NCBI RefSeq assembly: GCF_029625315.1 | Contig: NZ_CP121110.1 | Coordinates: forward strand, 4,430,501-4,494,500 | Reading direction: 5' to 3' | Length of the DNA stretch: 64,000 nucleotides | Source of the DNA: Flavobacterium ginsengisoli | GTDB lineage: Bacteria > Bacteroidota > Bacteroidia > Flavobacteriales > Flavobacteriaceae | Shown: in pieces, positions 10,098 through 18,940 of the stretch | How positions within the stretch are numbered: the stretch's first letter is position 1 | Layout of the letters: each line of letters starts with the position of its first letter | Notes under the pieces: model-generated | Told to the model about the DNA's origin: nothing | The model's input: the letters and a program-made list of their open reading frames with translations, nothing else | Databases searched by the model: none | Translations under genes and position numbers: made by a program

Positions 10098-10712
10098 TTA
10101 TACGATTTTCTGTGTTTTTAAATAATCCATTGCAAATTTACCTTCGTTAAAAAGTAGATCCAAAACACTTAGATTATTAATGAAGCCATGTTTGTCATCA
10201 AAAACCTGAGTGTATTTTTCAAAAGAATTAGCATCTTTTTTACCATTTGCCAAATATCTGAAATCGTTAAAATCATTTACTTCATGAAAGTATTCTGCGG
10301 TTTTTCCAAATTCCAGTTTCATTCGAAGACATTTAGTTACAACATCTAGAACTTCGAAGTTTAAATCCATCAAAAATTGGTGTTTTTTCTCGAAAATAGG
10401 AGCGATATCGTCTTCAAAGTACTCGAAGAAAGGAGAGCTTCTATATGCCGCTTCAAGCGATTTAAAATGCTGTTTCTGCCAATCAAATTCGTTTTCGATC
10501 AAAATGTCTTTTGTCTTCTGATGCGTGGCTTTAGAATGCTTAACAGGGATATTTAATAATTGAATTCCATTTGGGCTATAAATATAAGTCCTATTTCTAT
10601 TGGTCTGTTTTTGGAAATTATCTTCCATTTCAAAAGTAATACTGTCAGATTGTGCTATAACAGCAAAATGACTGATAGATGGGAAATAAGTTGGAAGTAT
10701 TAAGGAATTCAT
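10098..10712 (-). CDS. WbqC-like family protein
   Basis: 204 residues from ATG at 10712; an in-frame TTG lies five codons earlier. Features of the WbqC-like family are the N-terminal ILPTYFPSISHFAVIAQ, NRTYIYSPNGIQLLNIPV, the Lys/His block FDWQKQHFKSLEAAYRSSPFF and the acidic YEDDIAP-like segment (here EYFEDDIAPIFE). Some members sit in O-antigen clusters, but the biochemical role is unproven. It is the last gene of the parA-parB-DUF5683-dapB-lepB-wbqC order typical of flavobacteria. Confidence 0.85.
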   Translation of the reverse strand: MNSLILPTYFPSISHFAVIAQSDSITFEMEDNFQKQTNRNRTYIYSPNGIQLLNIPVKHSKATHQKTKDILIENEFDWQKQHFKSLEAAYRSSPFFEYFEDDIAPIFEKKHQFLMDLNFEVLDVVTKCLRMKLEFGKTAEYFHEVNDFNDFRYLANGKKDANSFEKYTQVFDDKHGFINNLSVLDLLFNEGKFAMDYLKTQKIV

Positions 10713-10737
10713 TTTGTTTTGTTTCAAGTTTAAAAGT

Positions 10738-10782
10738 TTCAGGTTTCAAGTTGACGTAAAAACGTGAAACTTGAAACCTGAC
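10738..10782. repeat. Intergenic hairpin (CAGGTTTCAAGTT palindrome)
   Basis: CAGGTTTCAAGTT and AACTTGAAACCTG are perfect inverted copies around GACGTAAAAACGTGA, inside which ACGT...ACGT can extend the stem. It lies between lepB and the wbqC-like gene. Related AGGTTTCAAG words recur near 20163. It could act as an mRNA-stability hairpin or be a dispersed palindrome. Confidence 0.6.
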
Positions 10783-10803
10783 ACAAAAATAACTTTTTTT
10801 TAA

Positions 10804-12357
10804 TTATGCTTTATTTTCTCTTCTTTTTTTCCAGATAAAATCTCCTACGAAATAAATAGCTAGAAGTATTAAGAAATATTTAAAGTAAGATTGAGGCTGA
10901 CCTTCGCCATCTACAGTTGTAAATACTCGGTTCCAGCGAATCTTGTTAATTCCTTTTCCGTTAGTATCCCAGCTCATCCAAATAAATACTGGTTTACCTA
11001 CTATATGATCTTCTGGAACATAACCCCAATAACGGCTATCTTCTGAGTTATGACGGTTGTCTCCCATCATCCAGTAATAGTTTTGTTTGAAGGTATATGT
11101 TGTAGCAGGTTTTCCATTAATAATGAATTTAGAACCTTGCAATTCTAAAGTGTTTCCTTCATAATTCGTAATAATTTCTTTATAGAAAGGAAGTGATTCA
11201 TTTGTTAATGCAACTGTTTTTCCAGCTTCAGGAATATAAATAGGCCCCATGTTGTCTTGGTTCCATTTGTTGATATGAGGGAAAATATCATTGTTATTTC
11301 CCGTGTCAATTTTTCTAATTACAGCAGTAACTCCAGGAGTATGTTTGAATCTTTCTGCTCCCGCTTCTGTTAATGAACCCAAGTAGAGTGTATCTCTTTT
11401 TTCGGTTCTAAAACCTGCTGGGTCTGTAATATCTAATTCTTTGAAGATCGTTTCAAAGTCAATTGGAGTTTTTCCGTCTAAAGCTACAGCGTATGAATAC
11501 TGTGGTTTTGCTCTTTCTGGTAAAACTAATTTTTTTCCGTTAATAAAAACGTAACCATCTTTTATTGATAAGCTGTCTCCAGGTATACCAACACATCTTT
11601 TTACGTAATTTGATTTTTTATCAATTGGTTTAATGACACCTGGTCTTCCTTTTGGTTCAAAGAAGTAATGAACGGTATCGACCGGCCAGTTGAAGACGAC
11701 AATGTCGCAACGGTTTATTTTTTGAAGAGCTGGAAGTCTTAAATAAGGTAATTGTGGCCAGCTTAAATAGGATTTAGTTTTGGTTAAAGGAATAGAGTCG
11801 TGAACCATTGGCAAAGCTACCGTGGTCATTGGGACTCTAGGCCCATAGTTTAATTTACTCACAAATAAGAAATCACCAATCAATAAAGATTTTTCTAAAG
11901 ATGATGTCGGAATTGTGTATGGTTGTACAACATAAGTGTGTACTAATGTTGCTACTATAATTGCAAATAATAAAGAGCTAACCGTATCTGCAGTTTTATT
12001 TTCGGGAGTTAATTTACGATCTTTATTATACTCTAATTTCTGTGTGTAATTGACAACATAAATGTAAAAACCTAAAGTAAAAAGACCTAAAATAGTGTCT
12101 AAAGTTGATTTTTTGCCAAAAGTTCTTAAAGTTTCTACCCATATAACTGGAAACATAATCAAGTTAATGATTGGAATAAAAAGCAGTAATGTCCACCATG
12201 TTGGGCGTCCAATAATTTTCATTAAAACGATAGAATTGTATACCGGAATTGCAGCTTCCCAACTTTTTCTTCCTGCTGCCTGATATAATTTCCATGTTCC
12301 TAGAAAATGAATAATTTGAACGGCTAAGAAAAATACGAACCAAGAGTAAAATGTCAT
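10804..12357 (-). CDS. lepB: Signal peptidase I, long Bacteroidota type
   Basis: Cleaves signal peptides from Sec-exported proteins. 517 residues against ~325 in E. coli. A DUF5684-like multi-helix membrane domain (residues 1-115) precedes the S26 peptidase. The catalytic Ser is in YTIPTSSLEKSLLIGDF, the catalytic Lys in YVKRCVGIPGDSL, and the C-terminal box is MMGDNRHNSEDSRYWGYVP. A final membrane helix (YFLILLAIYFVGDFIW) ends in KKRRENKA. The gene is 57 bases downstream of dapB in the same direction. Confidence 0.95.
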   Translation of the reverse strand: MTFYSWFVFFLAVQIIHFLGTWKLYQAAGRKSWEAAIPVYNSIVLMKIIGRPTWWTLLLFIPIINLIMFPVIWVETLRTFGKKSTLDTILGLFTLGFYIYVVNYTQKLEYNKDRKLTPENKTADTVSSLLFAIIVATLVHTYVVQPYTIPTSSLEKSLLIGDFLFVSKLNYGPRVPMTTVALPMVHDSIPLTKTKSYLSWPQLPYLRLPALQKINRCDIVVFNWPVDTVHYFFEPKGRPGVIKPIDKKSNYVKRCVGIPGDSLSIKDGYVFINGKKLVLPERAKPQYSYAVALDGKTPIDFETIFKELDITDPAGFRTEKRDTLYLGSLTEAGAERFKHTPGVTAVIRKIDTGNNNDIFPHINKWNQDNMGPIYIPEAGKTVALTNESLPFYKEIITNYEGNTLELQGSKFIINGKPATTYTFKQNYYWMMGDNRHNSEDSRYWGYVPEDHIVGKPVFIWMSWDTNGKGINKIRWNRVFTTVDGEGQPQSYFKYFLILLAIYFVGDFIWKKRRENKA

Positions 12358-12414
12358 AATATTGTATTTTAAGTTTCAAATTCAAGTTTTTATTAATCTT
12401 GAATTTAAGTCAAT

Positions 12415-13116
12415 TTATTGTAAGTTTAATACATCTTTCATTGAGAAAATTCCCTGTTTTCCTGCTAGCCATTCTGCAGCGATAACAGCTCCAAGAGCAA
12501 AACCTTCGCGGTTATGAGCAGTATGTTTAATTTCGATGCTGTCAATGGCAGAGTCGTAATTTACTGTGTGAGTACCAGGTACTTCTCCAATTCTTTTTGC
12601 TTCAATTTGGATTTCATTTGCTTTAGCTTCTTCCATAGTCCAATTAGCGTAATTGCTGTTTTCAATAACGCCTTGAGCTAAAGAAATGGCCGTTCCGCTT
12701 GGAGCATCAAGTTTATGAATGTGGTGAATTTCTTCCATCGAAACTTTATAAGAATCGAATTGCTTCATGATTTTAGCTAAATATTCATTTAATCCAAAGA
12801 AAATATTTACTCCTAAACTGAAGTTTGAACTAGAAATAAATCCTCCTTTTGTCTCATTACAAAGTGCAATCATTTCGTCATAATGTTCTAACCATCCAGT
12901 AGTTCCTGACACTACAGGCACATTAGCATTAAAAGATGCAGAAATATTACTCACTGCTGCAGAAGGAACGCTGAAATCGATGGCAACATCAGCAGTCGAA
13001 AGTCCGTCATAGGTGTTAAATTCATCTTTTCTTAAAACTATTTCATGACCTCTTTCCAAAGCAATTCTTTCGATTACTTTGCCCATTTTTCCGTATCCTA
13101 AAAGCGCAATTTTCAT
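12415..13116 (-). CDS. dapB: 4-hydroxy-tetrahydrodipicolinate reductase
   Basis: Lysine/diaminopimelate pathway enzyme that reduces HTPA to tetrahydrodipicolinate with NAD(P)H. 233 residues, the short form usual in Bacteroidota. The Rossmann loop is ALLGYGKMGKVIE; other motifs are VVSGTTGW, SSNFSLGVNIFF and the catalytic HHIHKLDAPSGTA. It lies between the DUF5683 gene (40 bases upstream) and lepB, linking peptidoglycan precursor synthesis with envelope export in one block. Confidence 0.96.
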   Translation of the reverse strand: MKIALLGYGKMGKVIERIALERGHEIVLRKDEFNTYDGLSTADVAIDFSVPSAAVSNISASFNANVPVVSGTTGWLEHYDEMIALCNETKGGFISSSNFSLGVNIFFGLNEYLAKIMKQFDSYKVSMEEIHHIHKLDAPSGTAISLAQGVIENSNYANWTMEEAKANEIQIEAKRIGEVPGTHTVNYDSAIDSIEIKHTAHNREGFALGAVIAAEWLAGKQGIFSMKDVLNLQ

Positions 13117-13156
13117 TATGATTTGTTTTTTGATTTTTTAAATAGAATTCAATCTA

Positions 13157-13718
13157 TTAAAACTTATAATTAAAGGTTAGTCCGACGTTTGGTTTAAATG
13201 TTACATCGGCAGGATAAATTTCTGGACGCATTGAAAGTCTTTCATTTACGTTAAACTGTATCAAAGCCGCGTCAACATTGGCATCAATAATGTTTAAAAC
13301 ATAAAATCCGACAACAAATAAGGCAGATAAGTCTCTGTTTCTCTGGTAGAATTTTTGACCAGCAACAAGTCGGCTTTCATCCAAATATTTATATTTATCA
13401 TCATTATAGCCTTCTAATCTTCGTTTGTAGGCGTCACGATAATCGTGGTATTTTTTATTGTTGTCTATGTAGAAATATAAACTTGTTCCAATTGCTCCGT
13501 AAACCAATGGAATTTTCCAATATTTTTTGTTGTATGCTTGACCTAAACCTGGTAATACAGCAGAATAGAAAGTCTGCTTTTGCTGGTGTAAGCGGGTCTA
13601 TTTCTTCTAATGCAGTAGTGTCTTTTACGACCAAAACCGTGTCTTTTTTTGCTTGGGCAAAAAGAGAAACGGTTCCTGTTAGAAAGAACAATAGACCAAT
13701 GGGGACAATTTTATTCAC
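13157..13718 (-). CDS. DUF5683 domain protein, exported (+1 frameshift at 13572-13577)
   Basis: About 186 residues after repair. Signal peptide IVPIGLLFFLTGTVSLFAQ, then a short Lys/Thr linker and the DUF5683 domain. The domain opens as FYSAVLPGLGQAYNKKYWK and contains two short hydrophobic helices, including LVYGAIGTSLYFYI. Unrepaired, the frame breaks at plus-strand GTCTGC; removing one base gives GCTGC and PAKAAFYSAVLPGLGQ. It starts with GTG, whose G is the last base of the parB stop, so translation is coupled to parB. The function of DUF5683 is unknown. Confidence 0.85.
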
Positions 13719-14620
13719 TATCCGTTTATTAATTTCATAATTCTGTTAAAGTCAGCTTCAGAATTAAATGGAATTGTAATTTTTCCTTTTCCGTTGCCAG
13801 CGACTTTTATATCAACTTTTGAGCCAAAATAATCGTTAAAACTGTTTTTTTGAGTTTCTCTAACTACGAATGCAGCATCAGCTTTTGGCTTTCCGTCAGC
13901 TTTTGGCTGTAAACCTTCGTGATAATTTTTAACTAAAGCTTCTGTCTCACGAACTGATAAATTTTGGCTAACGATTTTTTGATAAATATCGGTCTGAACG
14001 TCTAAATCTTCAATGTTGATAATTGCTCTACCATGTCCCATGCTAATAAAACCATCGCGAATACCTGTCTGGATAATCGGATCTAATTTTAAAAGACGTA
14101 AATAATTGGCAATTGTAGAACGTTTTTTACCAACTCTTTCACTCATTTGTTCTTGAGTTAATTGAATTTCGTCAATTAAACGCTGGTATGATAAAGCAAT
14201 CTCAATTGGATCTAAGTCATGACGCTGGATGTTTTCAACCAAAGCCATAACCAAAGATTCGTTGTCATTTGCAATACGAATATAGGCAGGAACATGAGTT
14301 AAGCCTACTAATTTTGATGCACGAAGACGACGCTCTCCAGAGATTAATTGATATTTATTAAAATCTAATTTACGAACAGTAATAGGTTGAATTACGCCAA
14401 GTTCTTTGATGGAAGTGGCTAATTCGCGTAATGATTCTTCATTAAAATTGCTTCTAGGCTGAAACGGATTTATTTCAATCGCACTTATTTCAAGCTCAAT
14501 GATGTTTCCAACAACTTTATCAGCATTTTTGTCTTCTACTGATTTAATGTCGTTTTCTGGATCTTTTAATAGTGCAGATAATCCTCTTCCTAAGGCTTGT
14601 TTTTTAATTACTTTTGTCAT
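13718..14620 (-). CDS. parB: Chromosome partitioning protein ParB
   Basis: CTPase clamp that binds parS near the origin. 300 residues. N-terminal KKQALGRGLSALL (the ParA-contacting end), the ParB/Srx CTP-binding fold with NPFQPR and the GERRLRASKL arginine box, a HTH with LTQEQMSERVGKKRSTIANY, and the C-terminal dimerisation end DFNRIMKLING. No good parS copy was noticed in the window. It lies 5 bases downstream of parA. Confidence 0.97.
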   Translation of the reverse strand: MTKVIKKQALGRGLSALLKDPENDIKSVEDKNADKVVGNIIELEISAIEINPFQPRSNFNEESLRELATSIKELGVIQPITVRKLDFNKYQLISGERRLRASKLVGLTHVPAYIRIANDNESLVMALVENIQRHDLDPIEIALSYQRLIDEIQLTQEQMSERVGKKRSTIANYLRLLKLDPIIQTGIRDGFISMGHGRAIINIEDLDVQTDIYQKIVSQNLSVRETEALVKNYHEGLQPKADGKPKADAAFVVRETQKNSFNDYFGSKVDIKVAGNGKGKITIPFNSEADFNRIMKLING

Positions 14621-14625
14621 AAAAA

Positions 14626-15393
14626 CTATTTACTGTTTTTCTTTATAATTTCTTGAGCTAAATGAATATAGTTTACAGCACCTTTACTTGTAGCATCATA
14701 ATTAATGATACTTTCTCCAAAACTCGGAGCTTCACTTAATTTTACATTTCGCTGAATTACAGTGTCAAAAACCATGTCGTTAAAGTGTTTTTGAACCTCT
14801 TCTACAACTTGATTAGATAAACGTAATCTTGAATCGTACATTGTTAGCAATAAACCTTCAATGTCTAAATCAGGATTGTGTATTTTTTGAATACTCTTAA
14901 TAGTGTTCAATAATTTTCCTAATCCCTCAAGTGCAAAATATTCACATTGAATAGGAATAACTACAGAATCTGCTGCTGTTAAGGCATTCAAGGTTAACAA
15001 ACCTAAAGAAGGCGCACAGTCGATAATGATATAATCATATTCTTCTTTTGCTTCTTCCAATGCTTTTTTAAGCATGTATTCACGGTTTTCTTTGTCAACC
15101 AATTCAATTTCGATAGCAACAAGGTCAATGTGAGCTGGTATCACATCTACATTTGGAGCTGTACATTTTAAAACGGCTTCTTTTGGTGTTACAGTATGCT
15201 CAAGTATTTGGTAAGTTCCAGTTTCAACTGTTTCTACGTCAATTCCAAGACCAGATGTAGCATTGGCCTGTGGATCTGCGTCGATCAACAATACTTTTTT
15301 CTCTAAAACACCTAATGAGGCGACAAGATTTACTGATGTAGTAGTCTTTCCAACGCCTCCTTTTTGATTAGCAATAGCAATGATTTTGCCCAT
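14626..15393 (-). CDS. parA: Chromosome partitioning ATPase ParA (Soj)
   Basis: Deviant Walker A ATPase that positions ParB-bound origins. 255 residues. Motifs: KGGVGKTTTSVNL near residue 11, VLLIDADPQANAT (A'), YIIIDCAPSLGLLTLNAL (Walker B region). The whole length is conserved and no N-terminal DNA-binding domain is present, as in chromosomal Soj. First gene of the parA-parB-DUF5683-dapB-lepB-wbqC run. Confidence 0.97.
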   Translation of the reverse strand: MGKIIAIANQKGGVGKTTTSVNLVASLGVLEKKVLLIDADPQANATSGLGIDVETVETGTYQILEHTVTPKEAVLKCTAPNVDVIPAHIDLVAIEIELVDKENREYMLKKALEEAKEEYDYIIIDCAPSLGLLTLNALTAADSVVIPIQCEYFALEGLGKLLNTIKSIQKIHNPDLDIEGLLLTMYDSRLRLSNQVVEEVQKHFNDMVFDTVIQRNVKLSEAPSFGESIINYDATSKGAVNYIHLAQEIIKKNSK

Positions 15394-15610
15394 TTATTTT
15401 CTGAATTTTGAACCGTAAAAATACAATTATTTATGGTTTTTGAAAATCTATTTTGTTAACATTTGTGAAAGTTCGCTTAATCGTGGTTTCATGGGTGCTT
15501 GGCGGAAAATAATTTTAGTTATGAATAAAATTATAATAAGATTTTTGAATAATTTAGTTGATATTCTAGTCGCAAAAAGACAAGAATCTATTTTTGTTTC
15601 GAAAAAAATC

Positions 15611-16015
15611 TTATTTTAAGATTTCAATTGTAACATAAACTAAACCGCTTTTTTTATTTGAAGCAATCTCCATAAATGCTCTTTTACTGAGGTCAATTTC
15701 TCGTCCTTTTACAAAAGGGCCTCTGTCTGTAACTTCTACAATTGTAAATTTCTTATTTATTTCGTTTGTTATTTTTAGGATAGTGCCAAAAGGAAATTTT
15801 TTATGCGCTGCAGTGAGTTTATTATTATTAAATCTTTTGCCACTTGCTGTTTTTCTTCCATTAAATTTATCATGATAATAGGAAGCGTGTGCATTTTTCT
15901 TATATAAAATACTTTCTTTAATTAGCGTACACGAGTCAATAGGAAAGCTGTTTTTTTGCTGTGCTTTAATAATGGTGAAAAAAAGTAAAGCAATAAATAG
16001 TACAATTTTTTTCAT
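15611..16015 (-). CDS. RlpA-like septal ring lytic transglycosylase family protein
   Basis: 134 residues from ATG at 16015, which begins the signal peptide KKIVLFIALLFFTIIKAQ. An in-frame start 16 codons earlier would bury the signal peptide, so it is rejected. The double-psi beta-barrel domain shows ASYYHDKFNGRKTASGKRFN, KLTAAHKKFPFGTILKITN and VTDRGPFVKGREIDLSKRAF with the catalytic-type Asp. There is no SPOR domain. RlpA proteins bind or cleave denuded glycan strands at the septum. It stands alone, 217 bases downstream of parA. Confidence 0.88.
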   Translation of the reverse strand: MKKIVLFIALLFFTIIKAQQKNSFPIDSCTLIKESILYKKNAHASYYHDKFNGRKTASGKRFNNNKLTAAHKKFPFGTILKITNEINKKFTIVEVTDRGPFVKGREIDLSKRAFMEIASNKKSGLVYVTIEILK

Positions 16016-16244
16016 TTGATTTTTTCTTTCAATTTGCACACAAAAAAAAGCGATTAAAGACAAACAGATGAGTTCAATAAGCTTTCTTTATGTTATAAAA
16101 AGGCAAAATATCCAGTTTTTGTAGTGTTTTTGATAAGAAAATTGAATGTTCTAATGAAGATGCGGGTTAAAGATTATTGCTATTTTGGGATTTCTAAAAA
16201 TTACATTTATTACAATCTATCAAACCACAAAAAAGAACATTCTT

Positions 16245-18416
16245 ATGAGTAAAAAAGCATTCTCATTACTTGCAGTATTTGCGTTTTTTCTGTTTTTATG
16301 CAGTTTTGTTTCACCTGATTCGATTAACGAAACAATGGAAGGAAATAAAAAAATAGAACGCAAAATTGTTTACAACAAAAAGAAACATACTATTACATTA
16401 TCATGGTCGGCTTTTGGCTCTTCGGGAAATTATATTATTACAAGAGGAGGAAGTCGTTTAGCATCAGAATTTGTGTCAGTGGGATCGACTTCTAAGTTGA
16501 TATTTATTGACAATAAGCCTAATGAAGCTAAATATGAGAATTATTATAAAGTCACTCGTAACAATATCACTATTGTAATTTCTCTCGAAAATCAAATTTT
16601 TGGAGACAATATGTATTTCTATGATCGAAAACACGAAAAAGCTGAAACGGCACGAAATGAAATTAATTCTCAGTTTAGCAGTATTGGTTTAGGTGGTACA
16701 AATGGCGAATGGACAACAAAACGCCAAGCTTATTACTTTAAACCAAATGTAAATGGTCAGACTTATGATGTTGGTGGTTCTGGTTCTGCATCGTCAAAAG
16801 AGGCAAATGCTATAGAGTTAGGGTTTTATTCTCATATTGGAGGTTTAGGAAAAGTGCCTTCTGACGTTAAATTGGGCGCAATATTTACAAGACCGCATCT
16901 TTCTGGCGGAGCAAATGCAACATGTACGTTTTGGCGTTCTGTAGAAAACGTAGAAATTATGCGTGATTTTTCTTGGACGGTTTCCCAATCAACAAGCGCA
17001 AGAAGACTTTTGATTGAAAGTACTTCTAAGTATATTTCGGATATTGGAGATACCAATTTTTGGGGAAGTGGCGGTTTTATTGCCGATGCTCATTACACTA
17101 CGTCAAGGCCGAATTGGGGCGGACAGCAACAATGGTATACAAGAAATGCAGTTTTTCCTTCGGGTTCTAGTGCCATGGGAGGTTCTTATAATATGGTGTG
17201 GCAAGGTTGCGTCAATGCTCCTGAAGCAGATAATAGTAATGCGCCTATTCCTACGACACCTATTATCAGAGAAAAACCTTTTCTTTTTATTGATAGTGAT
17301 GGAGAATACAAAGTGTTTGTTCCTGCGTGGCAAAATGATAGAGTTGGGGTTTCTTGGTCTGTGACAGATATGGGGAAAGGTAAAGTTCAAGATTTAATTA
17401 CGAGTTGGTATGTTGCCAAAGAAGGAGATACCGATAAGGAAATTAACGCAGCTTTGAAAGCAGGTAAAAATATATTTTTTACTCCAGGACATTATGCGTT
17501 AAATGCTCCAATCCAAGTAAATAGGAAAGATGCGATTCTTTTAGGAGCAGGTATTGCATCAGTTACACTTGAGCCTACCGAGAAAAATAGTTGGGGATGC
17601 ATTTATGCAGATGATAAAGATGGAATTGTCATTGCGGGACTTTTGATGGATTCATTAAATAGTACCACATATCAAATTAGAATTGGTAATGAAGGAGCAA
17701 ATACGGATCACAGTGCAGATCCTATTCTGCTTAGCGATATTACTTGTAGAGTAGGTGGAGTTCAGTCAAAAAATATTCAGATTGAGGCTTCTATGCAAAT
17801 AAATAGCAATAATGTTGTAGGAGATCATTTCTGGTTGTGGCGTGCCGACCATGGTTCGCAAAAAGGAGGTGATGCACGCTGGACGAGAGATAGATGTAAA
17901 AACGGACTTATTGTTACAGGAAATGATGTTACGCTTTATGCATTATTTGTTGAGCATTATCAGGAATACGAAGTGTTATGGCTTGGTGAGCGCGGGAGAA
18001 CTTTTTTCTTTCAGAATGAACCTCCATACGATGCTCCGAATCAAGCAAGTTGGAGTAGTCAAGGAGGTAGAGTTGATGGTTATGCGGCTTTTAAAGTAGC
18101 AAATACCGTCAAAGAACATCATACAGTCGGAATGGGTTCATATGCAGTTTTTACAGGAACGGATGGAAATGTAAATAAGAAAAATGGTTTTGAAATACCA
18201 AACAGTCCAAATGTGAAATTGGAGAAAATGTGCATTACTCGGTTTGCTGGATCGGGTAATATTCAAAATGTTATAAATAGTACGGGCGGAAGCACGTCAA
18301 CTGGTGCAAAACGTGTAGCGTCTTATAATAATGGCGAAGGCACACAGCCTTTTGATGAGGAATTTGTTTTGCCAAAACGTGAATCGTATCCTTCTTATAT
18401 TAGTATGGGGAAATAA
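16245..18416 (+). CDS. Secreted right-handed beta-helix protein (family often labelled 'adenylyl cyclase' or 'factor 5/8' in databases)
   Basis: 723 residues from ATG at 16245, where a signal peptide begins (KKAFSLLAVFAFFLFLC). An Fn3-like domain follows (TITLSWSAFGSSGNYIITRG). The large C-terminal part is pectate-lyase-like: EINAALKAGKNIFFTPGHYA, AILLGAGIASVTLEP, GDHFWLWRADHG, LYALFVEHYQEYEVLW and TFFFQNEPPYD. From memory these resemble secreted actinobacterial and bacteroidetal proteins of a GH55-like beta-helix type, so a glycan-active role is likely but not proven. No T9SS tail is seen. It is a single-gene unit closed by a terminator. Database names implying cyclase activity should not be trusted. 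Confidence 0.72.
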   Translation: MSKKAFSLLAVFAFFLFLCSFVSPDSINETMEGNKKIERKIVYNKKKHTITLSWSAFGSSGNYIITRGGSRLASEFVSVGSTSKLIFIDNKPNEAKYENYYKVTRNNITIVISLENQIFGDNMYFYDRKHEKAETARNEINSQFSSIGLGGTNGEWTTKRQAYYFKPNVNGQTYDVGGSGSASSKEANAIELGFYSHIGGLGKVPSDVKLGAIFTRPHLSGGANATCTFWRSVENVEIMRDFSWTVSQSTSARRLLIESTSKYISDIGDTNFWGSGGFIADAHYTTSRPNWGGQQQWYTRNAVFPSGSSAMGGSYNMVWQGCVNAPEADNSNAPIPTTPIIREKPFLFIDSDGEYKVFVPAWQNDRVGVSWSVTDMGKGKVQDLITSWYVAKEGDTDKEINAALKAGKNIFFTPGHYALNAPIQVNRKDAILLGAGIASVTLEPTEKNSWGCIYADDKDGIVIAGLLMDSLNSTTYQIRIGNEGANTDHSADPILLSDITCRVGGVQSKNIQIEASMQINSNNVVGDHFWLWRADHGSQKGGDARWTRDRCKNGLIVTGNDVTLYALFVEHYQEYEVLWLGERGRTFFFQNEPPYDAPNQASWSSQGGRVDGYAAFKVANTVKEHHTVGMGSYAVFTGTDGNVNKKNGFEIPNSPNVKLEKMCITRFAGSGNIQNVINSTGGSTSTGAKRVASYNNGEGTQPFDEEFVLPKRESYPSYISMGK

Positions 18417-18435
18417 TAAAAAAAAATCTCGAAAC

Positions 18436-18478
18436 AAAAACTCTGAAGACTATTGGTTTTCGGAGTTTTTTTTATTTT
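18436..18478 (+). terminator. Rho-independent terminator after the beta-helix gene
   Basis: AAAACTCTGAAGAC pairs (one G-U) with GTTTTCGGAGTTTT around TATTG, followed by eight or more T. Confidence 0.85.
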
Positions 18479-18540
18479 TCTATTGTGTTTTTTGCTCGTA
18501 AAGTTGCAAAAACGCAAAGTTGATGTTTTAAGTTTATGGA

Positions 18541-18573
18541 AATAAAAAAGCCGAACATTTCTGTTCGGCTTTT
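18541..18573 (-). terminator. Terminator hairpin behind the degenerate tRNA
   Basis: On the minus strand AAAAGCCGAAC-AGAAAT-GTTCGGCTTTTTT is a perfect stem with a T tail. It is identical to the hairpin behind the intact tRNA-Pro at 18906-18939. Confidence 0.85.
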
Positions 18574-18574
18574 G

Positions 18575-18645
18575 TCGGGGTGGCAGGATTCGAACCTGCG
18601 GCCTTCCCGCTTTAAGGCGGGACGCGATAACCGAGCTACGCTACA
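18575..18645 (-). pseudogene. Degenerate tRNA copy (3' part of a tRNA-Pro-like gene)
   Basis: The D arm (GCGTAGCTCGGTTATCGC) and T arm (GCAGGTTCGAATCCTGC) are intact and the 3' acceptor strand CACCCCG plus A is present. The 5' acceptor strand is replaced by TCAATTG, which cannot pair with it. The anticodon arm CCCGC-CTTAAA-GCGGG has a 6-base loop where 7 is required. The T arm, 3' strand and following hairpin match the intact tRNA-Pro 366 bases away over 65 identical bases (18540-18604 against 18906-18970). It cannot be a working tRNA and looks like a displaced 3' end. Confidence 0.75.
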
Positions 18646-18892
18646 ATTGATATTCAAAATTTATATCTTGAAGATACCTTTTTGCACCACGTTTTTTTAT
18701 TTTGTCTTCCAGAGTCACTGCTTCAGACCTTGTGTTTAATTGAATTGTATAAATGATTTTCCAAGGAGTACCATTTTTTGTGGATAGTGATTGTCCACTA
18801 TTGTGTCTTCTCAATCTATCGTCGATATCATTTGTTTGACCGATATAGAATTTTTCCTTTGTAGCGCTGTAAAGAATATAAACGAAAAACAT
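18641..18892 (-). CDS. Small GIY-YIG nuclease superfamily protein
   Basis: 83 residues, the usual size of the stand-alone UPF0213/YhbQ-like class. Motifs: VYILYSATKEKFYIGQT (the GIY and YIG strands), DDRLRRHNSG (Arg and His-Asn) and SEAVTLEDKIKKRG (the metal-binding Glu region). It lies wholly between an intact tRNA-Pro and a degenerate tRNA copy on the same strand, and its TAG stop is the first TAG of the tRNA remnant. This placement suggests that the gene came as a small element inserted at the 3' end of the tRNA gene. The nuclease target is unknown. Confidence 0.85.
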   Translation of the reverse strand: MFFVYILYSATKEKFYIGQTNDIDDRLRRHNSGQSLSTKNGTPWKIIYTIQLNTRSEAVTLEDKIKKRGAKRYLQDINFEYQL

Positions 18893-18905
18893 AAGGTTGG
18901 AATTA

Positions 18906-18939
18906 AAATAAAAAAGCCGAACATTTCTGTTCGGCTTTT
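18906..18939 (-). terminator. Terminator of tRNA-Pro
   Basis: AAAAGCCGAAC-AGAAAT-GTTCGGCTTTTTT on the minus strand, immediately after the tRNA 3' end. Confidence 0.85.
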
Positions 18940-18940
18940 G

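Noticed and set aside
18575..18645. A second functional tRNA gene
   Set aside because: The 5' acceptor strand cannot pair and the anticodon loop is the wrong size. It is a relic.
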